From: Prevotella illustrans
Lineage (GTDB): Bacteria; Bacteroidota; Bacteroidia; Bacteroidales; Bacteroidaceae
DNA: 64,000 bases
Direction: 5' to 3'
Assembly: GCF_017426725.1 (NCBI RefSeq)
Contig: NZ_JAERMS010000008.1
Location: forward strand, 1-64,000
Part shown: piece by piece, positions 18,066 through 25,957 of the stretch
How positions within the stretch are numbered: position 1 is the first letter of the stretch
Layout of the letters: each line of letters opens with the position of its first letter
Program-made: the position numbers and the translations under genes
The notes under the pieces: generated by a model
What the model saw: the letters and a program-made list of their open reading frames with translations, nothing else
Database searches by the model: none
Told to the model about the DNA's origin: nothing

Positions 18066-18500
18066 CTATTGCTTTTTCAAACGGATACGGAACATATTTC
18101 CTTTCAATACCATCTGCTTTTTCGACAATTGTTCTATCGTAAACGCTTCTCCCTGCCCCGAAATTCCATAGTCCTCTACCCCCTTTTCATCCGTCAGAAC
18201 AGGATCTCCTTTAAGGCGATCGTCAAGCACAGGGTTATAAACCGTCAATCTATTGTCTTCATACGTAAAATAAAAGAAAACACGCAAGTTGCCTCCTGTC
18301 AAGTTCAACAGTTTCCCCTGTATAGCCCAATACATCCGTTCATGACTTTTATCGCAGCTTTTACCTGTCGCAAGTGTGTCGATACGCATAACATGCCAGT
18401 AGCCATCCAGATCACCATTGTCGCTATGTTCCAAATCACATGACGCCAACACACATAATATAGAAAATGCTCCAAGCATGTAGGTCAATAGTTCTTTCAT
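18066..18500 (-). CDS. Lipocalin-like lipoprotein
   Basis: The 144-residue protein has a lipoprotein signal peptide ending LASC (Cys21). The mature part begins DLDGYWHVMRIDTLAT, and the body is rich in alternating beta strands. It matches the small lipocalin-like domain proteins often seen in Bacteroidetes. The ligand is unknown. It is only 5 bp after wzi and 1 bp before the GT2 gene, so a role in surface-glycan handling is plausible but inferred from position alone. Confidence 0.7.
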   Translation of the reverse strand: MKELLTYMLGAFSILCVLASCDLEHSDNGDLDGYWHVMRIDTLATGKSCDKSHERMYWAIQGKLLNLTGGNLRVFFYFTYEDNRLTVYNPVLDDRLKGDPVLTDEKGVEDYGISGQGEAFTIEQLSKKQMVLKGNMFRIRLKKQ

Positions 18501-18505
18501 CTCGT

Positions 18506-20074
18506 CTACTTTAAAATTCCTGTTTTGACAATAGTCAACTGGCCACCATAGTTATGTCCCAACAATCCACCCATATCCATTCCGTAAGCTCCCCGCACCA
18601 TCCATTGGCGTCCCAAATGGTACGACACTTCCAAAAGCGCGCTGACATTATGATGCGGTTTGACGAAAGGCTTACCATAAGTGCCATAACCATGTTGATA
18701 AGTGGCCAACAAACGATAATTCCATCTCTCCGCCGGTTCGCCGCTAATTCCCAGGTGCCAGGCTACAAAACGATTATTCTTAAACCGAAGTATACCATCC
18801 TTATTATATAAGGGAGCCGTATAGAGCGGATTGCCGATAGCCTGTCCCCAGTGCTGCCAGCCCGTATAGATACCATGATTATAATATTCATCCTGCCCAC
18901 CGATGTGTTCGGACATGCCCGGAGTATGGTCATGGTAAACAGGCCCGCTTTGATATTTCGTATATAAATACTCCAGAAGCAGCTGACTGATCCAACGGTT
19001 ATTCTTCAACCTTACCTCCACGCCCAGCATGATATCCTTCAGGTCATATACGAAATAGCGTTTTTTCTTCCGCACATTCCACTCTTCACCCTCGCCGTAG
19101 CCGTCATAATCCAAGAAGAACATGCCCGAATGATCTTCAAAAAATTTGTCGGCATAAAGGCTCAAGCCCCAGCTGTCGGCATCATAATTGACGCGCATGA
19201 GCCACGAACCCAACTGATTGCCTTCCGCGTTCTTATACGTTGTCTCCTCAACATCAGAGCCGCCCGGCACCACCGCGTGCCAAAAATCCTTTAATCCCGT
19301 ACCCCCTCGCAGCACCGTTGTCGTGCCATCCTCTCCCGGTCGGTAGATCGTGCCGCCGAAAGTGGTAGCCATTTCCAGACCAAGTTCTATCGAAAAGGGA
19401 TAAAAACGATCGGGATTGCCAATCATCAGATAACCGGCCTTGCTATGATAGAGCACGTCATCGGCGTACTTTTCCGTTTTTGATACGAAGTTATGCTGCC
19501 AGTTGTCGTCTGTCATCTTACCAAAGGCGATGTGTCCCTTCAGCCGCAACCAGTCGTGGGCAAAGGGCAGCACCCAATATTCGGGTAACGCCAAGCGCAC
19601 CTGGGGCACCGGTCGCGCGTTGATGCCCAGCGTCTGTGAGCCACTGCTCAGCCGGTTATTCTTCAGTTCCATGGGAAATTCCTTGCTACCCACCGTCAGC
19701 ACGCCATGCAACCATCGTGCTTCTACAAATGCCTGCTGCACAACAGCCTTACTGGTATAGTTTATCGGCGCCACGACATCCAGTCCATAGCCTACGGCCC
19801 AACGTCGTGCCGAGTCGCTCCGCAAGGCACGTTCCACTCCCATTCGCAGATAACCGTTGTTCTGTTCCAGCGAACTCAGCCCGTAGCGGTTGGCATTCAG
19901 CCACAACGGCGTTGTGCCCTTAGCCACGGAGGCTTGGGCTTCTATCTTGTATTGAATATCTTTCGAGAGATTCAGCTTTCCCGCTTCCACTCCCTCCTGC
20001 CACGCATATTGCGCATGACTCATCAAGGGCCATGCGCACAAAGCAGCAAAATAGATAAATTGCTTGAAATTCAT
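18506..20074 (-). CDS. Wzi-family capsule assembly outer-membrane protein
   Basis: The 522-residue protein has a signal peptide (residues 1-21, ending SHAQ) and a sequence rich in aromatic, amphipathic beta strands. It ends in an antiparallel barrel with WMVRGAYGMDMGGLLGHNYGGQLTI. Wzi proteins are outer-membrane barrels that help fix capsular polysaccharide on the cell surface. Phrases such as GSKEFPMELKNNRLSSGSQTLG fit this family. Its place next to the capsule operon supports the call. Confidence 0.85.
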   Translation of the reverse strand: MNFKQFIYFAALCAWPLMSHAQYAWQEGVEAGKLNLSKDIQYKIEAQASVAKGTTPLWLNANRYGLSSLEQNNGYLRMGVERALRSDSARRWAVGYGLDVVAPINYTSKAVVQQAFVEARWLHGVLTVGSKEFPMELKNNRLSSGSQTLGINARPVPQVRLALPEYWVLPFAHDWLRLKGHIAFGKMTDDNWQHNFVSKTEKYADDVLYHSKAGYLMIGNPDRFYPFSIELGLEMATTFGGTIYRPGEDGTTTVLRGGTGLKDFWHAVVPGGSDVEETTYKNAEGNQLGSWLMRVNYDADSWGLSLYADKFFEDHSGMFFLDYDGYGEGEEWNVRKKKRYFVYDLKDIMLGVEVRLKNNRWISQLLLEYLYTKYQSGPVYHDHTPGMSEHIGGQDEYYNHGIYTGWQHWGQAIGNPLYTAPLYNKDGILRFKNNRFVAWHLGISGEPAERWNYRLLATYQHGYGTYGKPFVKPHHNVSALLEVSYHLGRQWMVRGAYGMDMGGLLGHNYGGQLTIVKTGILK

Positions 20075-20148
20075 GTCATCATCAACATTGTGATATGATG
20101 ATAACGGTACAAGTTTCCTTTTATTATATAAGAACCTTGCGCAATCGT

Positions 20149-20820
20149 TTAGAATATGTAACCGACCGTCAGGTAGAACGCACGTGCCCGGACATTGCCC
20201 AACTCCTTATGCACATTCACTACGCCCGTTTCTATCCCAAGCGTTGCCGCAAAATGACGAGTTTCATATCCTGCTTCTACTGCCGGGCCTATATCGAAAC
20301 GACGCATGTTGAAACCAGGTATTCCGTAGGTATTGTATTCTTGTGAGCCATGGACCACTTTACCCCCGATACCATACGAGGCAAAACAGCCCATACCGAG
20401 TTTGACGCCACCTTTTCGGCCCGCCGGCAGAAACATCGTAAAGAGAACGGGTATTTCCAGCACGTTCTGATGCATGCTTGCCATATCATTCATATTATCT
20501 TCCCATGGCCCTTTCGCGCCTTTCTGAATGTAACGCAAGCCTGTCTGCAAAGCGAAACAGCGTAGTTTGAACGGAATCTGAAGTCCTGCCTCAGCCATAA
20601 AGCCCAATAAATCCTTTACACCGCCGGTATTCTCGCCTACATAATCGGACGCAACGACACCCGCCTTTACGTAGGGTTTCACGCCCGGTGCCACCATTTC
20701 GCTGGCGTCTTCCATATAGGAACTACCCGATCTGTCCGCATTTCTGGCTTGTTGAAACACTTGTGCTTGCGCCGTTGACAATCCTGCCAGCAACGCGATT
20801 GCAAGAAAAAGTTTACGCAT
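20149..20820 (-). CDS. Outer-membrane beta-barrel protein, porin-like
   Basis: The 223-residue protein starts at 20820 (MRKLFLAIALLAGLSTAQAQ), where a clean signal peptide begins. An upstream in-frame ATG at 20853 would add 11 charged residues before it and is rejected. The rest has alternating strands, repeated Gly-aromatic turns and a terminal YLTVGYIF, typical of small barrels assembled by the BAM complex. No specific substrate can be assigned. It lies between wzi and a beta-propeller gene on the same strand. Confidence 0.75.
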   Translation of the reverse strand: MRKLFLAIALLAGLSTAQAQVFQQARNADRSGSSYMEDASEMVAPGVKPYVKAGVVASDYVGENTGGVKDLLGFMAEAGLQIPFKLRCFALQTGLRYIQKGAKGPWEDNMNDMASMHQNVLEIPVLFTMFLPAGRKGGVKLGMGCFASYGIGGKVVHGSQEYNTYGIPGFNMRRFDIGPAVEAGYETRHFAATLGIETGVVNVHKELGNVRARAFYLTVGYIF

Positions 20821-20849
20821 GATTATCTTCTTTTTTGTTAATAATCGGT

Positions 20850-22349
20850 TCATCTGTCAGCATTGTCGTCCAACTTCATCCATAGCAGCCTCGTGCCCGA
20901 CAGCAGATAGAGCGTATCGCCCTGTAGATCGGCCGCCTGAACAGGTTCCGTGAAATTGAGTTTCGCGTTTCCATCATCATCGACAATCCAAAAGTCGAAA
21001 CCATTTTTTGAATGGGTACCTACAAACGAGTATTTTCCATGGTGCTGATATATGTCGTAGTGATTAGCGACCGGGAAGGTTTCTTCCACTTGCAGCTTAT
21101 TGTTGACAATCAGAATTTTATTTTTATCAGTGATAACGACACTACGGTCTGCGTCGAACTCCAGCGGTGTCAGCTTTTTGTCCACGTCGCGGAAGGTGTA
21201 GCTCTTGACATAAGGAATCGATACGGGCCGGCCATAAACCTTCTTATCCCACGGTTCCAGCTCGTCCTTTGACAGCAGCTGCCCGTCGGCCGCATTGAGT
21301 ACGGCCGCAAAAGTCTTACCGTATTTCTTCATCATCATGCCGCCTTTCAGGCCCACACCATAGTTGAGCAGATAGAGTTTGCCGTCTTTCACCGTCAGTT
21401 GGCTATAAGAACCATCCTTGTTATCAAATGCCGTGGTCCACACCTGCTGCGCCTGCGCGTCGTAACAGCTCACGCCGGCCTTGTCGGCAAAGTAATAATA
21501 GGTGCCGTCGGTGGCTATATTCGAACATGTGTGCGACGTTACGTTGGCACCGACATAGGGCACATAGTATGTATAGAAGCCGCCGATCGCCCCCATGGCC
21601 GCGCCCATAGCCACTGCGCCCAAGCTTTGCAGGAGCACGCTACCCACATCTACCTTGCCCGTAGCGGCGTCATAACGACGCAGATTACCCGTCTTGATAT
21701 TGATGAAGTTCATGTCGTCGGCCGCTACCATCAGCAGTGAGTCGCCTACCACCTGCATGTCGTTCCATCCCCAGTTCAGTTCGTGCTTCACGTTGCTGAC
21801 CCACAGCTCTTGACCTGTAGACAGACTGACACCTCGCAGCTTCGCCGCCGTAGCCGATCGATAGCCCACAATCACGTCCTTAGCCTCATCTATATAAAGA
21901 GGGATAAGTTTCGTGTTCCACTTCTCGGTCGTAGCGTCGGTCATGAGTTTCAGTTTCCCTTCGTCCTGCACGAGCAATCCCCGTGACGTGAGCTTCATGT
22001 GGTCCGTCATCGACTTACCTGCCGGTGCGTTGGAGAGGCGCGCCAGCGCTTCGGTTCTGCTGAATTTCATCGGCAATATCCAACCGGTGGTTCCCGTGGT
22101 CTTGTCAATCAGGCTGATCTGGCCGCTGTTGGCCCAAGCGTCCTTCTCACGCTTGCGCAGTTTTACGGCCACGGTCCTGCCGTCGGGCGATACCGACAAC
22201 GAGTAGCAAGTGTGCTTCAAGTCAATCGAAGCCATTTTAACTGGATTTCCGTCTACGTCCTTAGCAATGGCTATGGAGTCAATCTGAGCTTTTGAAGATA
22301 GTGGCAAGAAGGCCAAGGCAAAAGCTAACCATACGTGCTGTTGTTTCAT
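20850..22349 (-). CDS. Exported PQQ-like beta-propeller protein
   Basis: The 499-residue protein starts at 22349 (MKQQHVWLAFALAFLPLSSKAQ), giving a signal peptide; the longer start at 22394 lies upstream of the promoter's transcription start. The mature part has repeated blade motifs of the kind VSCYDAQAQQVWTTAF, YDAATGKVD and LSTGQELWVSN, as in PQQ-binding-like or WD40-like propellers. A glycine-rich hydrophobic stretch near residues 250-280 (LGAVAMGAAMGAIGG) interrupts the propeller. Function is unknown. It is first in the leftward group that ends with wzi and the GT2 gene. Confidence 0.7.
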   Translation of the reverse strand: MKQQHVWLAFALAFLPLSSKAQIDSIAIAKDVDGNPVKMASIDLKHTCYSLSVSPDGRTVAVKLRKREKDAWANSGQISLIDKTTGTTGWILPMKFSRTEALARLSNAPAGKSMTDHMKLTSRGLLVQDEGKLKLMTDATTEKWNTKLIPLYIDEAKDVIVGYRSATAAKLRGVSLSTGQELWVSNVKHELNWGWNDMQVVGDSLLMVAADDMNFINIKTGNLRRYDAATGKVDVGSVLLQSLGAVAMGAAMGAIGGFYTYYVPYVGANVTSHTCSNIATDGTYYYFADKAGVSCYDAQAQQVWTTAFDNKDGSYSQLTVKDGKLYLLNYGVGLKGGMMMKKYGKTFAAVLNAADGQLLSKDELEPWDKKVYGRPVSIPYVKSYTFRDVDKKLTPLEFDADRSVVITDKNKILIVNNKLQVEETFPVANHYDIYQHHGKYSFVGTHSKNGFDFWIVDDDGNAKLNFTEPVQAADLQGDTLYLLSGTRLLWMKLDDNADR

Positions 22350-22381
22350 TTCAGGTGATTTATTATTAACAAAATACCAAA

Positions 22382-22412
22382 CAAAGATAAGCATTAAAAA
22401 AAAATAAACAAA
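22382..22412 (-). promoter_or_regulatory. Bacteroidetes promoter of the beta-propeller/wzi group
   Basis: On the minus strand TTTG (22409-22412), a 19-base spacer and TATCTTTG (22382-22389) form an exact match to the consensus. The start codon is about 33 bases downstream of the -7 box. Confidence 0.75.
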
Positions 22413-22526
22413 ATAAATCTATATGATTTATAATAAAATAGTCTACTTATCAGTTCTTTTATAAAAGTGCTTGATGAAACAGACATTTTTCATCAACGTT
22501 CCGTTACTTTCTGATAGATATTTTTC

Positions 22527-23645
22527 ATGGTTGACAATACGATATATACGCTATCCGTAATAGCTTCTTTTCTCTTCAGCCTCTGCTGCGGATTCTTTTT
22601 CATTCCTGCTATCTTGAACTTTTGCAAGGCCCATAAACTCTATGATTTGCCTAACGCACGCAAGGTACACCGGCGAGCGACACCCCGTCTCGGTGGCATT
22701 GCGTTCCTGCCCAGCATGATTCTTGCCTTTTTATTTTCCATATTCGTATTCAAGTATATGGAAGGTACAAATCCGTTACGTGTGGGTCTTTGGACCTATT
22801 CATTCATAGTAGGAATCGGTCTTATCTACATAACCGGCGTCATTGACGACCTGATCGGCCTCAACGCCAAGCTGAAGTTTTTGGTTCAAATACTATCGGC
22901 GGCCCTGCTACCTTTGAGCGGTCTCTACATCAACGACCTGTACGGACTGGCCGGCATCCATCAGTTACCTCCCGTGGTGGGTGGTTTGCTGACAATATTT
23001 ATCATCGTTCTAATTATCAATGCTTTCAATCTGATTGACGGAATCGACGGACTGGCCGCCAGTCTCACGCTCATTGCGTTGAGCGGCTACCTGTTTTGCT
23101 TCATCCGTGAGACACTTTGGGTGTATTGCATCATGATTTCCGGACTTATGGGGGTGCTCGTAGCCTATCTCTATTTCAATCTTTTCCTTAGCGAATGTCA
23201 CAAGAAGAAGATTTTCATGGGCGATTCCGGTAGTCTGACGCTGGGCTACGCGCTGGCATTTCTGTTCGTCAAGTTCTCCATGAACAACACCGATGTCGCG
23301 CCATTTTACAGCGAAAACAGGATGTTGATATGTTCGTTGCTCATCGTTCCTTGCTTCGACGTGTTCCGTATCATTCTGGCACGCTTGCGAAATGGCCGTC
23401 CCTTGTTCCAATCGGACAAGAATCACATCCACCATAAGATTATGCGCACGGGCATGACACAGCATCAAACCCTCATACTGATTACCTTTCTGGCGATTGG
23501 CTTCGTTGCTCTCAACATGATAGTCTATATTCTGACCACCTGCAATATAACAGTAATGGCGATCATAGACATCTGTGTCTACATCGCCATCCATCTGCTT
23601 ATCAACCGGCACATCAAGTTAAACGGCCAGAAACCTTTCGAATAG
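22527..23645 (+). CDS. Undecaprenyl-phosphate GlcNAc-1-phosphate transferase (WecA/TagO family)
   Basis: The 372-residue polytopic enzyme moves a HexNAc 1-phosphate from UDP-sugar to undecaprenyl phosphate, priming O-antigen or other surface glycan synthesis. The MraY/WecA motifs are clear: ITGVIDDLIGLNAKLKF (DD pair), NAFNLIDGIDGLAAS, IFMGDSGSLTLGYALA and the C-terminal HIHHKIM. With the small priming transferase at 7349 it gives the cell two different glycan-initiating enzymes within 16 kb. It is divergent from the beta-propeller gene. Confidence 0.93.
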   Translation: MVDNTIYTLSVIASFLFSLCCGFFFIPAILNFCKAHKLYDLPNARKVHRRATPRLGGIAFLPSMILAFLFSIFVFKYMEGTNPLRVGLWTYSFIVGIGLIYITGVIDDLIGLNAKLKFLVQILSAALLPLSGLYINDLYGLAGIHQLPPVVGGLLTIFIIVLIINAFNLIDGIDGLAASLTLIALSGYLFCFIRETLWVYCIMISGLMGVLVAYLYFNLFLSECHKKKIFMGDSGSLTLGYALAFLFVKFSMNNTDVAPFYSENRMLICSLLIVPCFDVFRIILARLRNGRPLFQSDKNHIHHKIMRTGMTQHQTLILITFLAIGFVALNMIVYILTTCNITVMAIIDICVYIAIHLLINRHIKLNGQKPFE

Positions 23646-23757
23646 TTTTTATCTTTTTTGTTTTCGTACTCACAGAGCCATCAGGAAGAATACCCCTCAG
23701 CGTTGATAAGCCGAACAAGTCATTCATCCCAACGCTCTCACTACGCTACAACTCCGC

Positions 23758-24657
23758 TCACACCAGCGTGGCGACAACTTCCTCGCGGGTTCCAGGCAGC
23801 ATGTCGATGACCGGAATTTCGGGCATGGTGTAACATCCCGGCGCCAGACGCAGCGAAGCGCGCGCCACATTGACAAGCACCTGAGCGGTCAGGGCGGGAT
23901 TATTGATACTCATATTAAATTCGAAACGCTGGTTCTGGGTCTTTCCGCTCACGCCCTTGCGTATCAGATTAACGCCGTGGCCCATGTCTTTCACTTCGTC
24001 AACAGAGTTTACCGCAAACACGTGCGTCTCATCGTGCGCGAAATAGGGATCGGCCTTTATCTCGCTTGTCACCTGATCCAGCGTGGCGCCTTCTTCCAAT
24101 TCCACGTAAACCATGCGGCGATGAATACCCTCACCCAATGGAATGGTAACAGAGAGAGCGTCTTTCACCCCCTGCTTACCACGCACGCAAACACTATGGC
24201 CCATGCTCATGCCCGGACCGAAGTTGGTATAGGTGAGTCCCTTGGGAGCCAAGCTCTGCATCAACACGCGTACAATGGAGTCCGAACCAGGGTCCCATCC
24301 GGCTGAAATAACGCTCACCTTACCGGCCTTCTTGCAGTTTTCCATCTGCTTAGTGCGGTAATCGAGAATATCGGTATGGATGTCGAAACTGTCAACTGTA
24401 TTGATACCCATGGCTACAATCTTCTCGGCATACTCGGGACATGAACGTGTCGGTGTGGCCAGAATGGCTACGTCAACGTCGGAAAGTTTGACAATGTCAT
24501 CTACAACGGCGTAGGCTGCCAGTTCGGCAGGCTTATCTTTATCGCCCCGGCGACGTACAATGCCGGCAATCTCGAAATCGGGAGCCGCTTCGAGCGCTTC
24601 CACCGCGTAATGACCAATGTTGCCGTAACCTACGACGGCTGCTCTAATCTTCCTCAT
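23758..24657 (-). CDS. ddh: meso-diaminopimelate D-dehydrogenase
   Basis: This enzyme makes meso-diaminopimelate from tetrahydrodipicolinate, ammonia and NADPH in a single step, for lysine and peptidoglycan. Start 24657 (MRKIRAAVVGYGNIGHYAVEALEAAP) is chosen because the Rossmann fold with GYGNIG begins at once and the promoter lies just upstream, inside the longer reading frame. The 299 residues match the family's usual size of about 300-330. Substrate-binding phrases include VISAGWDPGSDSI and GPGMSMGHSV. It is common in Bacteroidales. Confidence 0.94.
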   Translation of the reverse strand: MRKIRAAVVGYGNIGHYAVEALEAAPDFEIAGIVRRRGDKDKPAELAAYAVVDDIVKLSDVDVAILATPTRSCPEYAEKIVAMGINTVDSFDIHTDILDYRTKQMENCKKAGKVSVISAGWDPGSDSIVRVLMQSLAPKGLTYTNFGPGMSMGHSVCVRGKQGVKDALSVTIPLGEGIHRRMVYVELEEGATLDQVTSEIKADPYFAHDETHVFAVNSVDEVKDMGHGVNLIRKGVSGKTQNQRFEFNMSINNPALTAQVLVNVARASLRLAPGCYTMPEIPVIDMLPGTREEVVATLV

Positions 24658-24698
24658 AATATATACTTTACTATTACTGATTTTGATTTTTGTAACGG

Positions 24699-24732
24699 CA
24701 AAAGTAGTGTAATTTGACGAATTGACCAGCAA
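24699..24732 (-). promoter_or_regulatory. Bacteroidetes promoter of ddh
   Basis: The minus strand reads TTG (24730-24732), 23 bases, then TACTTTTG (24699-24706). It lies inside the longest ddh reading frame and so supports the downstream start at 24657. Confidence 0.65.
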
Positions 24733-24898
24733 CATGTTTTTCTTTTTTGGTTATTTATACTACATAATCACAATTTATTAGTACCGAGCTGCCTGTTTAT
24801 GATGATTTCATAGCATTTTCCAGGATTCGTCTTTCATATTGCCGGCTTATGCGAAAACAAGAAAGTACAACCCTTCTTCATATCCGTAACGACTACGA

Positions 24899-25150
24899 AT
24901 TTTCTTTACAAAAGCCTTCAAATGGCTGCGTTATTCGCCAGAAATCGAAGAACGGTGCGAAATTCTTAAAAATACGGCGTTGTAGCAACGCGCTGATAGT
25001 CAGCAGATTACAAAAAAAGCGCCACTGATCGTCGCACAATAGGCCGCTCAAAGCAGCCTTTTGAGCCTTTCATTGCAGCCTTTTGAGCCTCCAATCGCAG
25101 TGCTTTGACAGGCTCAAAGGGCTGCTTTGAGGCGATAAAAGGGTCACGAA
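24899..25150 (+). repeat. Intergenic repeat element, copy B (degenerate)
   Basis: This is the most diverged copy. It keeps the start (TTTACAAAAGC followed by ATGGCTGCGTTATTC) and the a/a' inverted repeat: about 20 bp, 25047-25067 against 25111-25131, with one mismatch. The flanking bases (CTC and GAG clamps) differ from those of copy A yet still pair. The b arm GCAGTGCTTTGAC is present at about 25096-25109, but its partner is lost. It fills the ddh-ruvA spacer. Confidence 0.7.
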
Positions 25151-25250
25151 TGTCTTTAATCGCCTCTCAAACAGATCATAAAACCACTACGACAGCCATG
25201 GTTCGCTTCTATTTGGAGCAGAAAAAAGAACAAAATAATCTGTAGTTTTT

Positions 25251-25283
25251 TTTGACATTACACTCACGCTGATACAATATTTG
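25251..25283 (+). promoter_or_regulatory. Probable promoter of ruvA-sprA
   Basis: TTTG (25251-25254) is followed after 21 bases by AATATTTG (25276-25283), a -7 box that differs from TAnnTTTG at one position. It places the start of transcription about 40 bases before ruvA. Confidence 0.5.
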
Positions 25284-25330
25284 CCCATAGCGATACGTTA
25301 TTGTTTTGTATATATACAAAAACAGAACTT

Positions 25331-25951
25331 ATGATTGAATATATCAAGGGCGAACTCGCGGATCTTACGCCGGCTGTTGCCGTGGTAGAAGCCGCGGGGG
25401 TGGGTTACGCGCTCAACATCTCACTGACGACTTACAGTGCCATCCAAGGCAAACAGCAGGTGAAATTGTTCGTACATGAGTCGTTGGTGACAGGCGGTCG
25501 CGACGACAGTTTCACGCTCTTCGGCTTTCAGAGCAAGCAGGAGCGGGCCCTCTACCGCTTGCTGATCACGGTATCGGGCGTCGGAGCCAACACGGCGCGC
25601 ATGATGCTCTCGTCGATGACACCGGCCGAGCTATGCAACGCCATCGCCATGGGCGACGAACGGATGATCAAGAGCGTGAAAGGTATCGGCCTCAAGACGG
25701 CCCAACGCATCATCGTTGACCTGAAAGACAAAATCATAGCCAGCGGCATAGCCGACGAACTACACGTCAGTACACAGAGCGGAGGCGCTCCATCGGTCAA
25801 CGCTGCAGTGAAGGACGAGGCTGTAGGCGCGCTCACAATGCTCGGATTCTCGCCGGCACCGACGGCCAAAGTCGTGACGGCCATCTTACAGGAACAACCC
25901 GACATGGCCGTGGAAATGGTGGTAAAAGAGGCGCTCAAGCGGATAAAATAA
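25331..25951 (+). CDS. ruvA: Holliday junction DNA helicase subunit RuvA
   Basis: RuvA binds four-way DNA junctions and loads the RuvB motor for branch migration. Start 25331 (MIEYIKGELADLTPAVAVVEAAGVGY) gives 206 residues, the normal size; the upstream ATG at 25301 adds a non-conserved tail. It shows the OB-fold domain I, the helix-hairpin-helix pair (VSGVGANTARMMLS and VKGIGLKTAQRIIVDLKDK) and the C-terminal domain III that contacts RuvB (EAVGALTMLGFSPAP). Six bases separate it from sprA, a pairing known across Bacteroidetes. Confidence 0.97.
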   Translation: MIEYIKGELADLTPAVAVVEAAGVGYALNISLTTYSAIQGKQQVKLFVHESLVTGGRDDSFTLFGFQSKQERALYRLLITVSGVGANTARMMLSSMTPAELCNAIAMGDERMIKSVKGIGLKTAQRIIVDLKDKIIASGIADELHVSTQSGGAPSVNAAVKDEAVGALTMLGFSPAPTAKVVTAILQEQPDMAVEMVVKEALKRIK

Positions 25952-25957
25952 GCCTAC

